This document shows, in pieces, positions 56,434 through 64,000 of a stretch of 64,000 bases of DNA. Location of the stretch: NCBI RefSeq assembly GCF_003729955.1, contig NZ_RJTX01000004.1:186001-250000 (forward strand), read 5' to 3'. Both the position numbers and the translations under genes were made by a program. Position 1 is the stretch's first letter. Every line of letters begins with the position of its first letter. The notes below the pieces were generated by a model, which searched no databases, was not told the DNA's origin, and was given only the letters and a program-made list of their open reading frames with translations. The DNA is from Chryseobacterium daecheongense. Lineage in GTDB: Bacteria > Bacteroidota > Bacteroidia > Flavobacteriales > Weeksellaceae.

Positions 56434-57356
56434 TTAAAGTTGATATTTTGAGATGAGTAAATTTTGTTATCATCATCTATAATTATACATTCCAACTGGT
56501 GAATCTGGTTCACCATATTCAATGCAGCCTGGATGCCCATGATAGTAATGGGCGTAGCCATGGCATCTGCTATTTCAGCATTCGGGCAGATCACCGTTAC
56601 ACTTTTGATCCCGGAGACAGGCATTCCGGTTTTAGGATTGATGGTATGAGAATACTTCTTTCCTTCAATAGTTACAAACTTTTCATAGTTCCCGGAAGTG
56701 GCTACTGCCATATCGGTAATATTCATATAAGAAAACGGCTGTTTGGCATTATCCGGATCTGCAATTCCTATTGTCCATGGTTTCCCGTTAGCCTGAGTTC
56801 CCCATGTTGTAAGGTCTCCCGAAGCATTCACAACTCCGGAAATAACTCCTCTTCGGACAAGAACACGTTTCGCCATTTCGGCAGCATAGCCTTTTCCAAT
56901 ACCTCCAAAACCTATCCTCATTCCCTTTTCCTTAAGAAATACGGTTTGCATTTCACGGTTCAAAAGAACATTCCTGTAATCCACCAGTTTCAATTGGCTT
57001 AAAATAATTTCAGGGTTGGGAAGCTTTTTCATTTCACGATCGAAGTTCCAGAAGCTTTTATCAATACCTCCGTAGGAAATATCGAAATATCCATCCGTAA
57101 TCTGACTGATCTTGAGGCTTCTTTCAATCAGATCAAATACCTCACGATCTACTTTTACCGGCATTATTCCGGCATTTTCATTGATAAGATGGGTCTGACT
57201 GCCTTCATTAAAAGTAGTAAGAAGCTTCTCAATCCTTTGAATTTCTGTGATGGCAGCATCTATATGCCTGTATGCTACAGACTCATTTTCTCCCACCACT
57301 GTAATTTCAAAAGCATTTCCCATAAGCCGCTGTGGCTTCCTGAATTCTTTTAGCAT
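56430..57356 (-). CDS. apbE: FAD:protein FMN transferase (ApbE)
   Basis: Attaches FMN covalently to Thr/Ser in target proteins. 308 residues with family motifs MGNAFEITVVG, GFGGIGKGYAAE (nucleotide/Mg site), VNASGDLTTWG, SHTINPKTGMPVSG and ADAMATPITIMG. Unlike most ApbE proteins it has no signal peptide or lipobox: it begins MLKEFRKPQRLMGNAFE, and upstream sequence is occupied by the trx gene, so it probably acts in the cytoplasm. Second gene of the six-gene operon. Confidence 0.93.
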   Translation of the reverse strand: MLKEFRKPQRLMGNAFEITVVGENESVAYRHIDAAITEIQRIEKLLTTFNEGSQTHLINENAGIMPVKVDREVFDLIERSLKISQITDGYFDISYGGIDKSFWNFDREMKKLPNPEIILSQLKLVDYRNVLLNREMQTVFLKEKGMRIGFGGIGKGYAAEMAKRVLVRRGVISGVVNASGDLTTWGTQANGKPWTIGIADPDNAKQPFSYMNITDMAVATSGNYEKFVTIEGKKYSHTINPKTGMPVSGIKSVTVICPNAEIADAMATPITIMGIQAALNMVNQIHQLECIIIDDDNKIYSSQNINFK

Positions 57357-57358
57357 AT

Positions 57359-57802
57359 TTATTTTTTTTGCTGATAAATGTCTTTGATCTCTTTACAAAA
57401 AGCAGATGCATTTTCCGCCGGCAATCCCTCCCAGGTTTTAAGAATCTTTCCTTGGGAATCTAATAAAAGAGTATACGGAAATAATCCTTTTGCATTGTAT
57501 TGATCAGCTAACAAAGCATTTTCTTTTTTCATTTCCGGGGAAAGCTGATTTTTCTTATTTCTCGGGAAATCTGCATTAATGTAATTGATCACATTATCCG
57601 TGGATAGCTGTTTAAAATTTTCCGTATCAATAATATTCTTATGCAGTTTTATACAGGGGACGCACCAGTCTGAACCTGAAAAATTGAGAACAATAAGCTT
57701 ATGATGATCAGCCGCATCTTTTTGGGCTTTATCAAAGCGGGATTGTGCATGAACGAATATAGAAAAAACAGCCCACAAGAAGGCAGAAATAATTGTTTTC
57801 AT
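57359..57802 (-). CDS. Exported thioredoxin-like protein
   Basis: 147 residues with signal peptide (FLWAVFSIFVHAQ). The active site is WCVPC (in SGSDWCVPCIKLHK, about residues 46-50), followed by the cis-Pro region GLFPYTLLLDSQGKIL. It should act in the periplasm as a thiol oxidoreductase, possibly on the Cys tail of DUF4266 (inference). First gene of the six-gene operon; overlapping inverted repeats lie 63-90 bases upstream. Confidence 0.9.
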   Translation of the reverse strand: MKTIISAFLWAVFSIFVHAQSRFDKAQKDAADHHKLIVLNFSGSDWCVPCIKLHKNIIDTENFKQLSTDNVINYINADFPRNKKNQLSPEMKKENALLADQYNAKGLFPYTLLLDSQGKILKTWEGLPAENASAFCKEIKDIYQQKK

Positions 57803-57864
57803 TATTTTTTAGATTATGGGTATAAATAAATAATAGGGTACGTATTCGAGTCTACAAAACACGT

Positions 57865-57892
57865 ATTTAAGTTTCACTTAAATTGAAACTTA
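57865..57892. promoter_or_regulatory. Overlapping inverted repeats upstream of the trx-apbE operon
   Basis: ATTTAAGT-TTC-ACTTAAAT (57865-57883, perfect 8-3-8) overlaps TAAGTTTCA-CTTAAAT-TGAAACTTA (57868-57892, perfect 9-7-9). They lie 63-90 bases before the thioredoxin start in a 127-base gap. No exact TAnnTTTG element was found on the minus strand here. This looks like an operator for a dimeric regulator. Confidence 0.6.
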
Positions 57893-57929
57893 TCAGATGT
57901 AAATACAAAATGTAATTTTATAAAAAAGA

Positions 57930-58316
57930 TCAGGAGTTCCTGGGTGGCTCCCATATAGAATTTAGGTATCCGCTATTATAATAGGCATCATTGTATACCG
58001 GAATTTTACCATGACGCTCTATTTGTCTTGGTACATGATTACTGATATCTAAAGTAAATGATGATCCTATAATAAAAACCAATGTTAACGGAACAGAGTG
58101 GGCTATAAAAGGCAGTTTCCGGTCCGTTTTATAATCAGCATCTTTTACAGGATGGCAATAATGAGTTTTGAGAAAAGCCTCCAGTGTCATATCCGGATTC
58201 AACTTTTCGTGTTCCATAAAATGCTCAATAAGAACAGGCATCTTCAACAGCTGATATAATTCTGTTGTTGAAACCAGATAGAGTGAGAGTAATAATATGG
58301 AAATAAACTTTTTCAC
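57930..58316 (-). CDS. Small membrane/secreted protein, unknown
   Basis: 128 residues. The N-terminal hydrophobic stretch (ISILLLSLYLVSTT) is a signal or anchor, followed by ELYQLLKMPVLIEHFMEHEK, a pattern I have seen in small Bacteroidota proteins near metal-efflux genes. A second hydrophobic stretch spans about residues 76-92. His/Cys pairs (THYCHP) may bind metal. It is in its own unit, after the terminator of the SOD operon. Confidence 0.7.
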   Translation of the reverse strand: MKKFISILLLSLYLVSTTELYQLLKMPVLIEHFMEHEKLNPDMTLEAFLKTHYCHPVKDADYKTDRKLPFIAHSVPLTLVFIIGSSFTLDISNHVPRQIERHGKIPVYNDAYYNSGYLNSIWEPPRNS

Positions 58317-58363
58317 AAATCAAAATTAATAAATGTTTTTTCAAGAATGATTTTAAATAAGTC

Positions 58364-58394
58364 AAAAAAAATACCGGCATAAAACAGCCGGTAT
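58364..58394 (-). terminator. Terminator of the SOD operon
   Basis: ATACCGGC and GCCGGTAT pair around an 8-base loop; on the minus strand eight T follow. It lies 20 bases after the superoxide dismutase gene. Confidence 0.85.
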
Positions 58395-58413
58395 CAATGT
58401 TAGTCTTTTGTAT

Positions 58414-59088
58414 TTATTTTTTGCTGAGAACATCCTCATATCTTTTGCTCACTTCTTTCCAGTTCAAGACATTCCAGATGGCAGAAAGATAATCCGCTCT
58501 TTTGTTTTGATACTTTAAATAATAAGCATGTTCCCAGACATCAATTCCTAAAATAGGAGTTCCCTTTTCCTCCACTACATCCATTAAAGGATTATCCTGA
58601 TTCGGTGTTGAAGACACAAATAACTTCCCGTTTTTATCTACGGAAAGCCATGCCCATCCTGAACCGAAACGGTCTGCACCAGCTTTGCTTATTTTTTCCT
58701 TAAAAGCATCCATACTTCCGAAAGTTTCATTAATGGCTTTCAAAAGTTTTGCTGAAGGCTGGGTATTTTTTTCAGGCGTAAGAACTGTCCAGAAAAGTTC
58801 ATGGTTATAATGTCCACCTGCATTATTTCTTATGGCAGGGCTCAGTTTTGAAACCTGAGAGAGAATTTGGTTGATAGTTTCTTTTTCCTGTGGCGTTCCG
58901 GCAATAGCTTTATTCAAATTAGCAGTATAGGCAGCTCCATGCTTTGAATAATGGATTTCCATAGTCTGTGCATCAATAGAACCCTCCAACGCGTTATAAG
59001 CATATGGCAAAGGAGTCTGTTTAAATTGTGCGAACATCAATTGTGTAGCAAAAACTGCGCTCAAAGCAGCTACTTTCAAAATCTTCAT
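58414..59088 (-). CDS. Exported Fe/Mn superoxide dismutase
   Basis: Converts superoxide to oxygen and peroxide. 224 residues, of which the first 20 are a signal peptide ([15 protein letters not shown]), so the enzyme works outside the cytoplasm. Metal ligands by family pattern: His in MEIHYSKHG, His in GHYNHELFW, Asp and His in [22 protein letters not shown] is typical. Iron and manganese types cannot be told apart safely. 26 bases after the SCO gene. Confidence 0.92.
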   Translation of the reverse strand: MKILKVAALSAVFATQLMFAQFKQTPLPYAYNALEGSIDAQTMEIHYSKHGAAYTANLNKAIAGTPQEKETINQILSQVSKLSPAIRNNAGGHYNHELFWTVLTPEKNTQPSAKLLKAINETFGSMDAFKEKISKAGADRFGSGWAWLSVDKNGKLFVSSTPNQDNPLMDVVEEKGTPILGIDVWEHAYYLKYQNKRADYLSAIWNVLNWKEVSKRYEDVLSKK

Positions 59089-59114
59089 AATATTTTTGTT
59101 TTTTAGTTAAATAA

Positions 59115-59792
59115 CTATTGTAATAGTTTTTTGATATCTTCAATTAATATTTCCCTGTCAGGATGATACTTTCCTGTTAATTGTGGAGTCTTCCCTTCAG
59201 GATCTTCATAGTTAAGCCCAGAGTAATATAAAATCGGCATATTATCTTTATTATACCTGCAACGGACATTTCCTTCTTTATCTACAAGCGCAATCATTCC
59301 GCTATGATTAAGGCTTTCTCCTTCATCTTCCTCATCTCCGACATAAATATTGAACTGATCTGCCAGATTTCCAATATAGGTTCTATCTCCGGTCAAAAAA
59401 TGCCAATTCGGAGATTTTGAACCTACACTTTTAGCATGCTGTTTTAAAATTTCAGGAGTATCATTATCAGGATCGATACTGATGGAAATAATTCCGAAAT
59501 CCGGACTATTGACTGCATCTTCGATAGCTCTCATATTGCTGTTCATCACAGGACAAATAGTAGGACATCTGCTGTAAAAGAATTCTACCAGATATACCTT
59601 TCCCAGCATATCTTTATTGGTGATTTTCTTGTTATTCTGATCCGTTAGTTCAAAATCCGGAACCTTCATTACTGTATAAAGATTATTCCTAAAATAGCCA
59701 GACGCTATTCCAACACCCAGAAAAATGATCGCAATGATAGCAATCGGGATAATGAACTTTGCTTTGGAGCCTGCATCTTTATTTTTGGGCAT
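59115..59792 (-). CDS. SCO1/SenC family protein
   Basis: Thioredoxin-fold copper chaperone family for cytochrome oxidase, also a thiol reductase. One N-terminal membrane helix (about residues 13-31), then the motif FFYSRCPTICPVM (CxxxC) and the ligand His in LNHSGMIALVD. ATG 59792 (MPKNKDAGSKAKF, 225 residues) overlaps the YHS gene by 14 bases. Operon: YHS, SCO, SOD. Confidence 0.9.
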   Translation of the reverse strand: MPKNKDAGSKAKFIIPIAIIAIIFLGVGIASGYFRNNLYTVMKVPDFELTDQNNKKITNKDMLGKVYLVEFFYSRCPTICPVMNSNMRAIEDAVNSPDFGIISISIDPDNDTPEILKQHAKSVGSKSPNWHFLTGDRTYIGNLADQFNIYVGDEEDEGESLNHSGMIALVDKEGNVRCRYNKDNMPILYYSGLNYEDPEGKTPQLTGKYHPDREILIEDIKKLLQ

Positions 59793-60054
59793 ATTTTTCA
59801 GGATTTTTTTTGAACTCGTCTTTACAATAGACACTGCAAAAACCATACGTTTTATTTTTATACACTACAGTATCTTTTAAAAATTCTGCTGTTTTCATAT
59901 TGCAGATCGGATCTTCCGCGTTCACGACCTTTACATTCTTTATATTTTCTTTTGAAGAGCTCATGCTCTTTTTATGCTTTACTTTAGGAGCTTCCTGCGC
60001 GCACGAGAATAGAGACATCGACAGCAAAGCCGTTATAATGATCTTAGATTTCAT
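59779..60054 (-). CDS. YHS-domain lipoprotein
   Basis: 91 residues, lipobox MSLFSCAQ. The YHS domain covers about residues 45-90: EDPICNMKTAEF and KTYGFCSVYCKDEFKKNPEK, with three Cys able to bind metal. YHS domains are common in copper-ATPases and heavy-metal proteins. It overlaps the SCO gene by 14 bases, which supports a copper/metal role. Confidence 0.88.
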   Translation of the reverse strand: MKSKIIITALLSMSLFSCAQEAPKVKHKKSMSSSKENIKNVKVVNAEDPICNMKTAEFLKDTVVYKNKTYGFCSVYCKDEFKKNPEKYAQK

Positions 60055-60133
60055 TAAAGATTTAAATTGAAATTAATAATAACGTGAAATAGTTTTGATT
60101 TTAGAACAAAACACAGGACCTGGGATTATTAAT

Positions 60134-60496
60134 TTAACCTAACGGCGGATGAAAAATTTTAGCGGAATATTCTGAAAGGTGTATATCCGGATAAGCTGAA
60201 TTCACAGTATCATTGGAATAATCCAATATTTCCGCATGTAAACACAGAGGATTTTCATGAGGAATAAAAACATCTAATGCAGAAATCTTAATTTGAGCTG
60301 TATTGGTGGTTTGCTTTTCGGTTTTTGCCAATTCCTTTTCAATGTAGCATTTACCTTTACAGGTGGATTGAGGCCTACTTCTGTTTTCACAAAGGTTTTT
60401 AGCAATATATTCATAATTGACCGCATAGTTTACCAATGGCAACACAGGACGTACTGCAATCATAAAAATGATGAATATGGATACAAAAAATTTCAA
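60134..60496 (-). CDS. Small membrane protein with CxGKC motif
   Basis: 120 residues from TTG 60496 (no ATG gives a full N-terminus; ATG 60463 is the alternative). Hydrophobic N-terminus, then YEYIAKNLCENRSRPQSTCK and GKCYIEKELAK. The CxxNR...CxGKCY pattern is seen in Bacteroidota proteins linked to metal resistance. A minus-strand -7 element TATATTTG (60516-60523) precedes it. 79 bases before the YHS gene. Confidence 0.65.
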   Translation of the reverse strand: MKFFVSIFIIFMIAVRPVLPLVNYAVNYEYIAKNLCENRSRPQSTCKGKCYIEKELAKTEKQTTNTAQIKISALDVFIPHENPLCLHAEILDYSNDTVNSAYPDIHLSEYSAKIFHPPLG

Positions 60497-60515
60497 TTTC
60501 TCAATTTCTGTGTAA

Positions 60516-60523
60516 CAAATATA
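60516..60523 (-). promoter_or_regulatory. -7 element for the small gene at 60134-60496
   Basis: Minus-strand TATATTTG fits TAnnTTTG and sits about 20 bases before the TTG start, supporting that start. Confidence 0.5.
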
Positions 60524-60572
60524 AGGCTCAATATTGTTCTATTTTATGATCCTGATGAAAGTCATTGATAAA

Positions 60573-60607
60573 GATAAAAGCATTGCTACATTAACAATGC
60601 TTTTATC
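60573..60607 (-). terminator. Terminator of the P-type ATPase gene
   Basis: GATAAAAGCATTG and CAATGCTTTTATC form a 13-bp perfect stem with a 9-base loop, 8 bases after the ATPase stop. Confidence 0.8.
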
Positions 60608-60615
60608 GATTTATG

Positions 60616-62568
60616 TTAAAATTTCATTCGTTGAATTCGGACTGCATTCAGGATAGCGAGTAAAGCGACTCCTACATCAGCAAAAACTGCTTCCCACATT
60701 GTAGCTAAACCTCCTGCTCCAAGAATAAGAACCACCGCTTTTACTGCGAAGGCTAAAATGATATTCTGCCAGACAATTTTTTTTGTTTGTTTCCCAATAT
60801 TAATGGCCATCGGAATTTTGCTAGGCATATCATCCTGAATCACGACATCTGCGGTTTCAATAGTAGCGTCGCTCCCTAATCCGCCCATAGCAATTCCCAC
60901 ATCGCTTAAAGCAACAACCGGCGCATCATTCACTCCATCACCCACAAAAGCCACACTCTGGCTTTTAGCTTTGATTTCTTTAACCTTATTGACTTTATCT
61001 TCAGGCAGCAAATCCCCATAAGCATTTTGAATACCCAATGTATCCGCAACATATTTTACTACTGAAGTTTTATCTCCACTCAACATGGTTGCTTTTACAC
61101 CTAATGATGTAAGCTTATTGATTGTCACCTGTGCATCAGCTTTGATGCTGTCCGCAATCGTGAGATAGCCCGCAAACTTTTGACCATAGGCAACAGCAAT
61201 CAATGTATAAACGATATTTTCAGACTTTATATCATAATTGATGTTGAATTGATCCATCAGCCTGAAATTACCTACCAGCAATTCTTTACCATTAATCATT
61301 GCTTTCAAACCGTGCCCCGGGATTTCTTCTACATTTTCCAACGGAATGGAATGATCAATTTCACCTACGTACTCATGAATCGCTGTAGCTACCGGATGGG
61401 TACTTTTGCTTTCCAATGCGTTGACCCATTTCAACATTTCATTTTTATCAAAATCCGGCTTGAAATCCACTTCCTGAACTTTGAAAACACCTTCCGTCAT
61501 GGTTCCGGTTTTATCCATCACTACATTTTGCACATTGGCCAGAACATCCAGGAAATTACTGCCTTTAAATAGTATTCCATTTCGGCTTCCCGCTCCTATT
61601 CCTCCAAAATATCCTAACGGAATGGAAATCACCAAGGCACAAGGACAGGAAATCACCAGGAAGATCAAAGCTCTGTACAGCCAGTCTTTAAACTGATAAT
61701 CAGCTACAAAAAAGTATGGCAATAAAGCAATTCCTATCGCGAGAAATACAACGATCGGGGTATAAACTTTCGCAAATTTTCTGATGAATAGTTCCGTAGG
61801 GGCTTTTTGAGCCGTTGCATTCTGAACAAGCTCTAAAATTTTGCTCAACTTACTGTCTTGATAAGCCGTTGTTACCTTTACCTGGCTCACCGTATTCAGG
61901 TTGATCATTCCCGCTAAGACGGTTTCTCCTTTTGTTTTGGTATCCGGTTTACTTTCTCCTGTAAGTGCTGCAGTATTGAATGAAGCTGTTTCAGAGAGTA
62001 GCTCACCATCAAGTCCCAGTTTTTCGCCGGATTTTAACTGAATAATTTCTCCGATATTCACTGTTTCGGCTTTTACGGTATAAGGCTGCCCATCTTTTAA
62101 AATAGTAACCTCATCAGGGCGCTGATCCAGCAAAGCTTTGATATTACTTTTGGCTCTTGTAACTGCCAAAGATTGAAATACTTCTCCTACTGAATAAAAA
62201 AGCATGACGGCAACCCCTTCAGGATATTCCCCGATAACAAATGCTCCTATGGTGGCAATTCCCATCAAGAAAAACTCGGAAAACACGTCTCCTCTTATGA
62301 TACTTCCATACGCTTCTTTTAACACCGGAAATCCTACCGGAGCATATGAAACAAGATACCATACCAAGCGGACCCAACCGGAAAACCAATCCGGCTTTAT
62401 ATAATTGTCTAATGCAATCCCTATTAATAATAATCCAAAAGAAATGATAGCAGGAAGAAACATCTGAAATGTGGATTGACTTCCCGTATCATGAGAATGG
62501 CTGTGATCATGCCCATCTCCTTCTGTATGTTGTTCTTTTTTTGGTTTTGTACTGCAACATTCTTCCAT
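60616..62568 (-). CDS. zntA: Zn/Cd/Pb-type heavy-metal P-type ATPase
   Basis: Pumps divalent metals out of the cytoplasm with ATP. 650 residues, eight predicted membrane helices. Catalytic parts: TGES (in ALTGESKPDT), membrane metal site ISCPCALVISIP, phosphorylation site VMDKTGTMTEG, SKSTHPVATAI (HP motif) and FVGDGVNDAPVVAL. The CPC site with this context favours Zn/Cd over copper. The N-terminus lacks the ~70-residue HMA domain and instead has a short EECCSTKP and His-rich GHDHSHSHD segment. A palindrome overlaps its promoter. Confidence 0.92.
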   Translation of the reverse strand: MEECCSTKPKKEQHTEGDGHDHSHSHDTGSQSTFQMFLPAIISFGLLLIGIALDNYIKPDWFSGWVRLVWYLVSYAPVGFPVLKEAYGSIIRGDVFSEFFLMGIATIGAFVIGEYPEGVAVMLFYSVGEVFQSLAVTRAKSNIKALLDQRPDEVTILKDGQPYTVKAETVNIGEIIQLKSGEKLGLDGELLSETASFNTAALTGESKPDTKTKGETVLAGMINLNTVSQVKVTTAYQDSKLSKILELVQNATAQKAPTELFIRKFAKVYTPIVVFLAIGIALLPYFFVADYQFKDWLYRALIFLVISCPCALVISIPLGYFGGIGAGSRNGILFKGSNFLDVLANVQNVVMDKTGTMTEGVFKVQEVDFKPDFDKNEMLKWVNALESKSTHPVATAIHEYVGEIDHSIPLENVEEIPGHGLKAMINGKELLVGNFRLMDQFNINYDIKSENIVYTLIAVAYGQKFAGYLTIADSIKADAQVTINKLTSLGVKATMLSGDKTSVVKYVADTLGIQNAYGDLLPEDKVNKVKEIKAKSQSVAFVGDGVNDAPVVALSDVGIAMGGLGSDATIETADVVIQDDMPSKIPMAINIGKQTKKIVWQNIILAFAVKAVVLILGAGGLATMWEAVFADVGVALLAILNAVRIQRMKF

Positions 62569-62584
62569 AACTGATAATTTTAAT

Positions 62585-62620
62585 CAAATGTAATTGTAAA
62601 ACGAATGCAATACTATTGCA
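62585..62620 (-). promoter_or_regulatory. zntA promoter with Fur-family-type operator
   Basis: Minus-strand TACATTTG (62585-62592) is the -7 element. Upstream lies TGCAATA-C-TATTGCA (62606-62620), a perfect 7-1-7 palindrome, the layout of Fur/Zur/PerR boxes, over the -33 region and the last codons of the Fur-family gene. Confidence 0.7.
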
Positions 62621-63032
62621 AACTTTCAAGACACTGTTCACAAATTCCCTTTGCAAAAAGCCTTATTTCATCGATCCTGAAATTCGTCTGAATATTTTCC
62701 GGAAATGAAATATCTTCCTTACACGTTGTCTGCTTACAGATTTTGCAATAAAAATGCAGATGCCAGTCTTTATGTGTTTGCTCATCACATCCATCATGGC
62801 AAAGCTTATATTTTGTAGTCGTGTTTTCCTGTATGCTGTGCACAATCCCTTTTTCTTCAAAGGTTTTTAAGGTCCTGTAAATAGTGGTTCTGTCCGCATT
62901 ATCAAAATAATTTTCAATTTCGGATAAAGAAAGAGCCATTTCCTGTGAACTTAAAAAATCGTATACCAAAATCCTCATACTGGTGGGTTTGGTGTTTTTA
63001 TCTATAAGTTTATTTTCTATTTCTTTTTTCAT
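62613..63032 (-). CDS. Fur-family transcriptional regulator
   Basis: 139 residues from ATG 63032 (MKKEIENKLIDKNTKP). N-terminal winged helix with the recognition helix DRTTIYRTLKTFEEKGIV (about residues 51-68). The C-terminal domain has His-rich metal site CHDGCDEQTHKDWHLHFYC and two CxxC motifs (CKIC and CEQC) for structural zinc. The metal sensed (Zn, Fe, Mn) or peroxide cannot be settled. It lies between the bestrophin and ATPase genes; a matching 7-1-7 palindrome is next to it. Confidence 0.92.
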   Translation of the reverse strand: MKKEIENKLIDKNTKPTSMRILVYDFLSSQEMALSLSEIENYFDNADRTTIYRTLKTFEEKGIVHSIQENTTTKYKLCHDGCDEQTHKDWHLHFYCKICKQTTCKEDISFPENIQTNFRIDEIRLFAKGICEQCLESLQ

Positions 63033-63063
63033 TTTTTTGTTTTTAATAGTGGCATTGTAAATT

Positions 63064-63942
63064 TCACATTTCATAATACAGATCGTTGATCCGCTTTTGT
63101 GGCACATTCTGCTCTCCTATCATTTGCCTTAAATTAATTTCTATGGTTTCGGCTATGGAAGTCATAGGGGTATCAACAGGCCGGTTTTCAAACGGGTCCT
63201 GCATAATGATGGATGTTTTTTCTATTGCAATAAACATCACCGGAATCAGGAAGGTAATAACTATCTCAACGATCAATTGGGAATCGTCCAACCCAAACGG
63301 AAGTATAACGGCAAATACATAAATGAGTACATGAACTAAAATACTGTATGACCTTGGGAAAACAGTATTCTTCAGTCTTTCGCATTTCCCCATACTGTCA
63401 CATAATCTGGTCATTATATCATTCAGCTGCTTTTGCTGAAAATCGGTGAGTTGCCTTGAAGCGATCACGTCTTTCAATTGCATGGAATGTTCATCCAAAA
63501 GTGCATTAGGAATATTGAATGCCTTAATATCATGAGCATCTAAATATTTCTGTACTTTCCCAGAAAAAGGCAGTTTCCTCAAAGACTCTCCAAGCGCATA
63601 CGTCCATATGATCTGTCTTTCGGCAAATTCTTTTATGGAAGGATCTCTATAAGGAAGGAACTGCATTATTAACCGGATAAAAGTGCGGGAATCGTTAACA
63701 ATTGCACCCCAGATAGTTCTTGCTTCCCACCATCTTTCATAAGATTGAGAAGTACGAAAAGCTAAAAGGAGTGATACTGCGGTTCCTAAAAGGGCCGGTA
63801 TATTTAACGGAAGGGATATGGTACGAAATATCGGGAGAAGATCCAGCAAACCTATGGATATTGCAAAAACAAGAATAAAGAGGATTTCAGATCTTATCTC
63901 GCGGATAAAATACCAAATCGATATTTTTTTATTTAAAAGCAT
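63064..63942 (-). CDS. Bestrophin-family anion channel
   Basis: 292 residues. N-terminal helices and the family stretch ALLGTAVSLLLAFRTSQSYE, then RWWEARTIWGAIVNDSRTF (about residues 68-86), characteristic of UPF0187/bestrophin-like proteins. The C-terminal IEKTSIIMQDPFENRPVDTP matches the family's conserved end. Bacterial members form pentameric ion channels. 31 bases upstream of the Fur-family gene, probably one transcript. Confidence 0.9.
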   Translation of the reverse strand: MLLNKKISIWYFIREIRSEILFILVFAISIGLLDLLPIFRTISLPLNIPALLGTAVSLLLAFRTSQSYERWWEARTIWGAIVNDSRTFIRLIMQFLPYRDPSIKEFAERQIIWTYALGESLRKLPFSGKVQKYLDAHDIKAFNIPNALLDEHSMQLKDVIASRQLTDFQQKQLNDIMTRLCDSMGKCERLKNTVFPRSYSILVHVLIYVFAVILPFGLDDSQLIVEIVITFLIPVMFIAIEKTSIIMQDPFENRPVDTPMTSIAETIEINLRQMIGEQNVPQKRINDLYYEM

Positions 63943-64000
63943 AATGCTATTTTTATGTTAATAAAGTTATCAAAATCTATTGTCTTCTAAATAAGAAGTC

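Noticed and set aside
1..64000. CRISPR arrays, insertion sequences, prophage or integrase genes
   Set aside because: No regularly spaced repeats, transposase or integrase-like proteins were seen; the three tRNA genes show no adjacent att-like duplication beyond their own sequence.

Overview
The window looks like chromosomal DNA of a Bacteroidota member, most likely a flavobacterium close to Chryseobacterium (Weeksellaceae). The signs are low GC content, Ala/Ser-Cys lipoboxes, GLPGLI-family proteins, a Bacteroidota-type LptD, frequent lack of Shine-Dalgarno sequences, and promoters of the form TTTG-N19-TAnnTTTG (exact copies precede rplC, rpsL and a tRNA-Glu). The genus is an inference; no rRNA gene is present. 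I saw no prophage, insertion sequence, integrase or CRISPR array.

Layout. (1) 1-2.4 kb: a minus-strand operon of a NarL-type response regulator, a 254-residue protein of unknown family, a polytopic membrane protein and a histidine kinase cut by the window edge. (2) 3.0-16.8 kb: the large S10/spc/alpha ribosomal cluster, transcribed right to left from rplC to rplQ, with secY, infA and rpoA. rpmD and rpmJ are small genes within it. (3) 17-29 kb: a block between the ribosomal cluster and its usual upstream neighbour. It holds a glycerol regulon (glpR, and divergent glpD-glpK-glpF plus an outer-membrane protein), a three-gene unit of unknown secreted proteins, a small iron-permease-like protein and two GLPGLI proteins. 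(4) 29.3-32.7 kb: rpsL-rpsG-fusA-rpsJ, so rpsJ is about 12.5 kb from rplC. (5) 32.9-52.2 kb: housekeeping and envelope genes (dps, pncB, rmuC, an rRNA/tRNA methyltransferase, fau, trhO, an HtrA protease, ridA, lptD, an amidase) mixed with lipoproteins and unknowns. (6) 52.3-53.5 kb: three tRNA-Glu genes around rpsT. (7) 53.5-57.8 kb: a compact six-gene minus-strand operon, thioredoxin-like / ApbE / DUF4266 / DUF3570 / PAP2 / VIT, with overlapping inverted repeats upstream. (8) 57.9-63.9 kb: metal and redox genes: an exported superoxide dismutase, SCO, a YHS lipoprotein, a Zn/Cd-type P-ATPase, a Fur-family regulator and a bestrophin-like channel.

How parts work together. The glp block takes up glycerol, phosphorylates it and oxidises it. 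ACGAAA repeats between glpR and glpD, reaching into both start codons, are a probable GlpR operator. The Fur-family gene and the P-type ATPase share a perfect 7-1-7 palindrome over the ATPase promoter, which suggests metal-responsive control of efflux. The six-gene ApbE operon is my best candidate for an incompletely described system: it joins a flavin transferase that lacks an export signal, a small Cys-tailed envelope protein, an outer-membrane barrel, a thioredoxin and an iron/manganese-type transporter under one putative operator.
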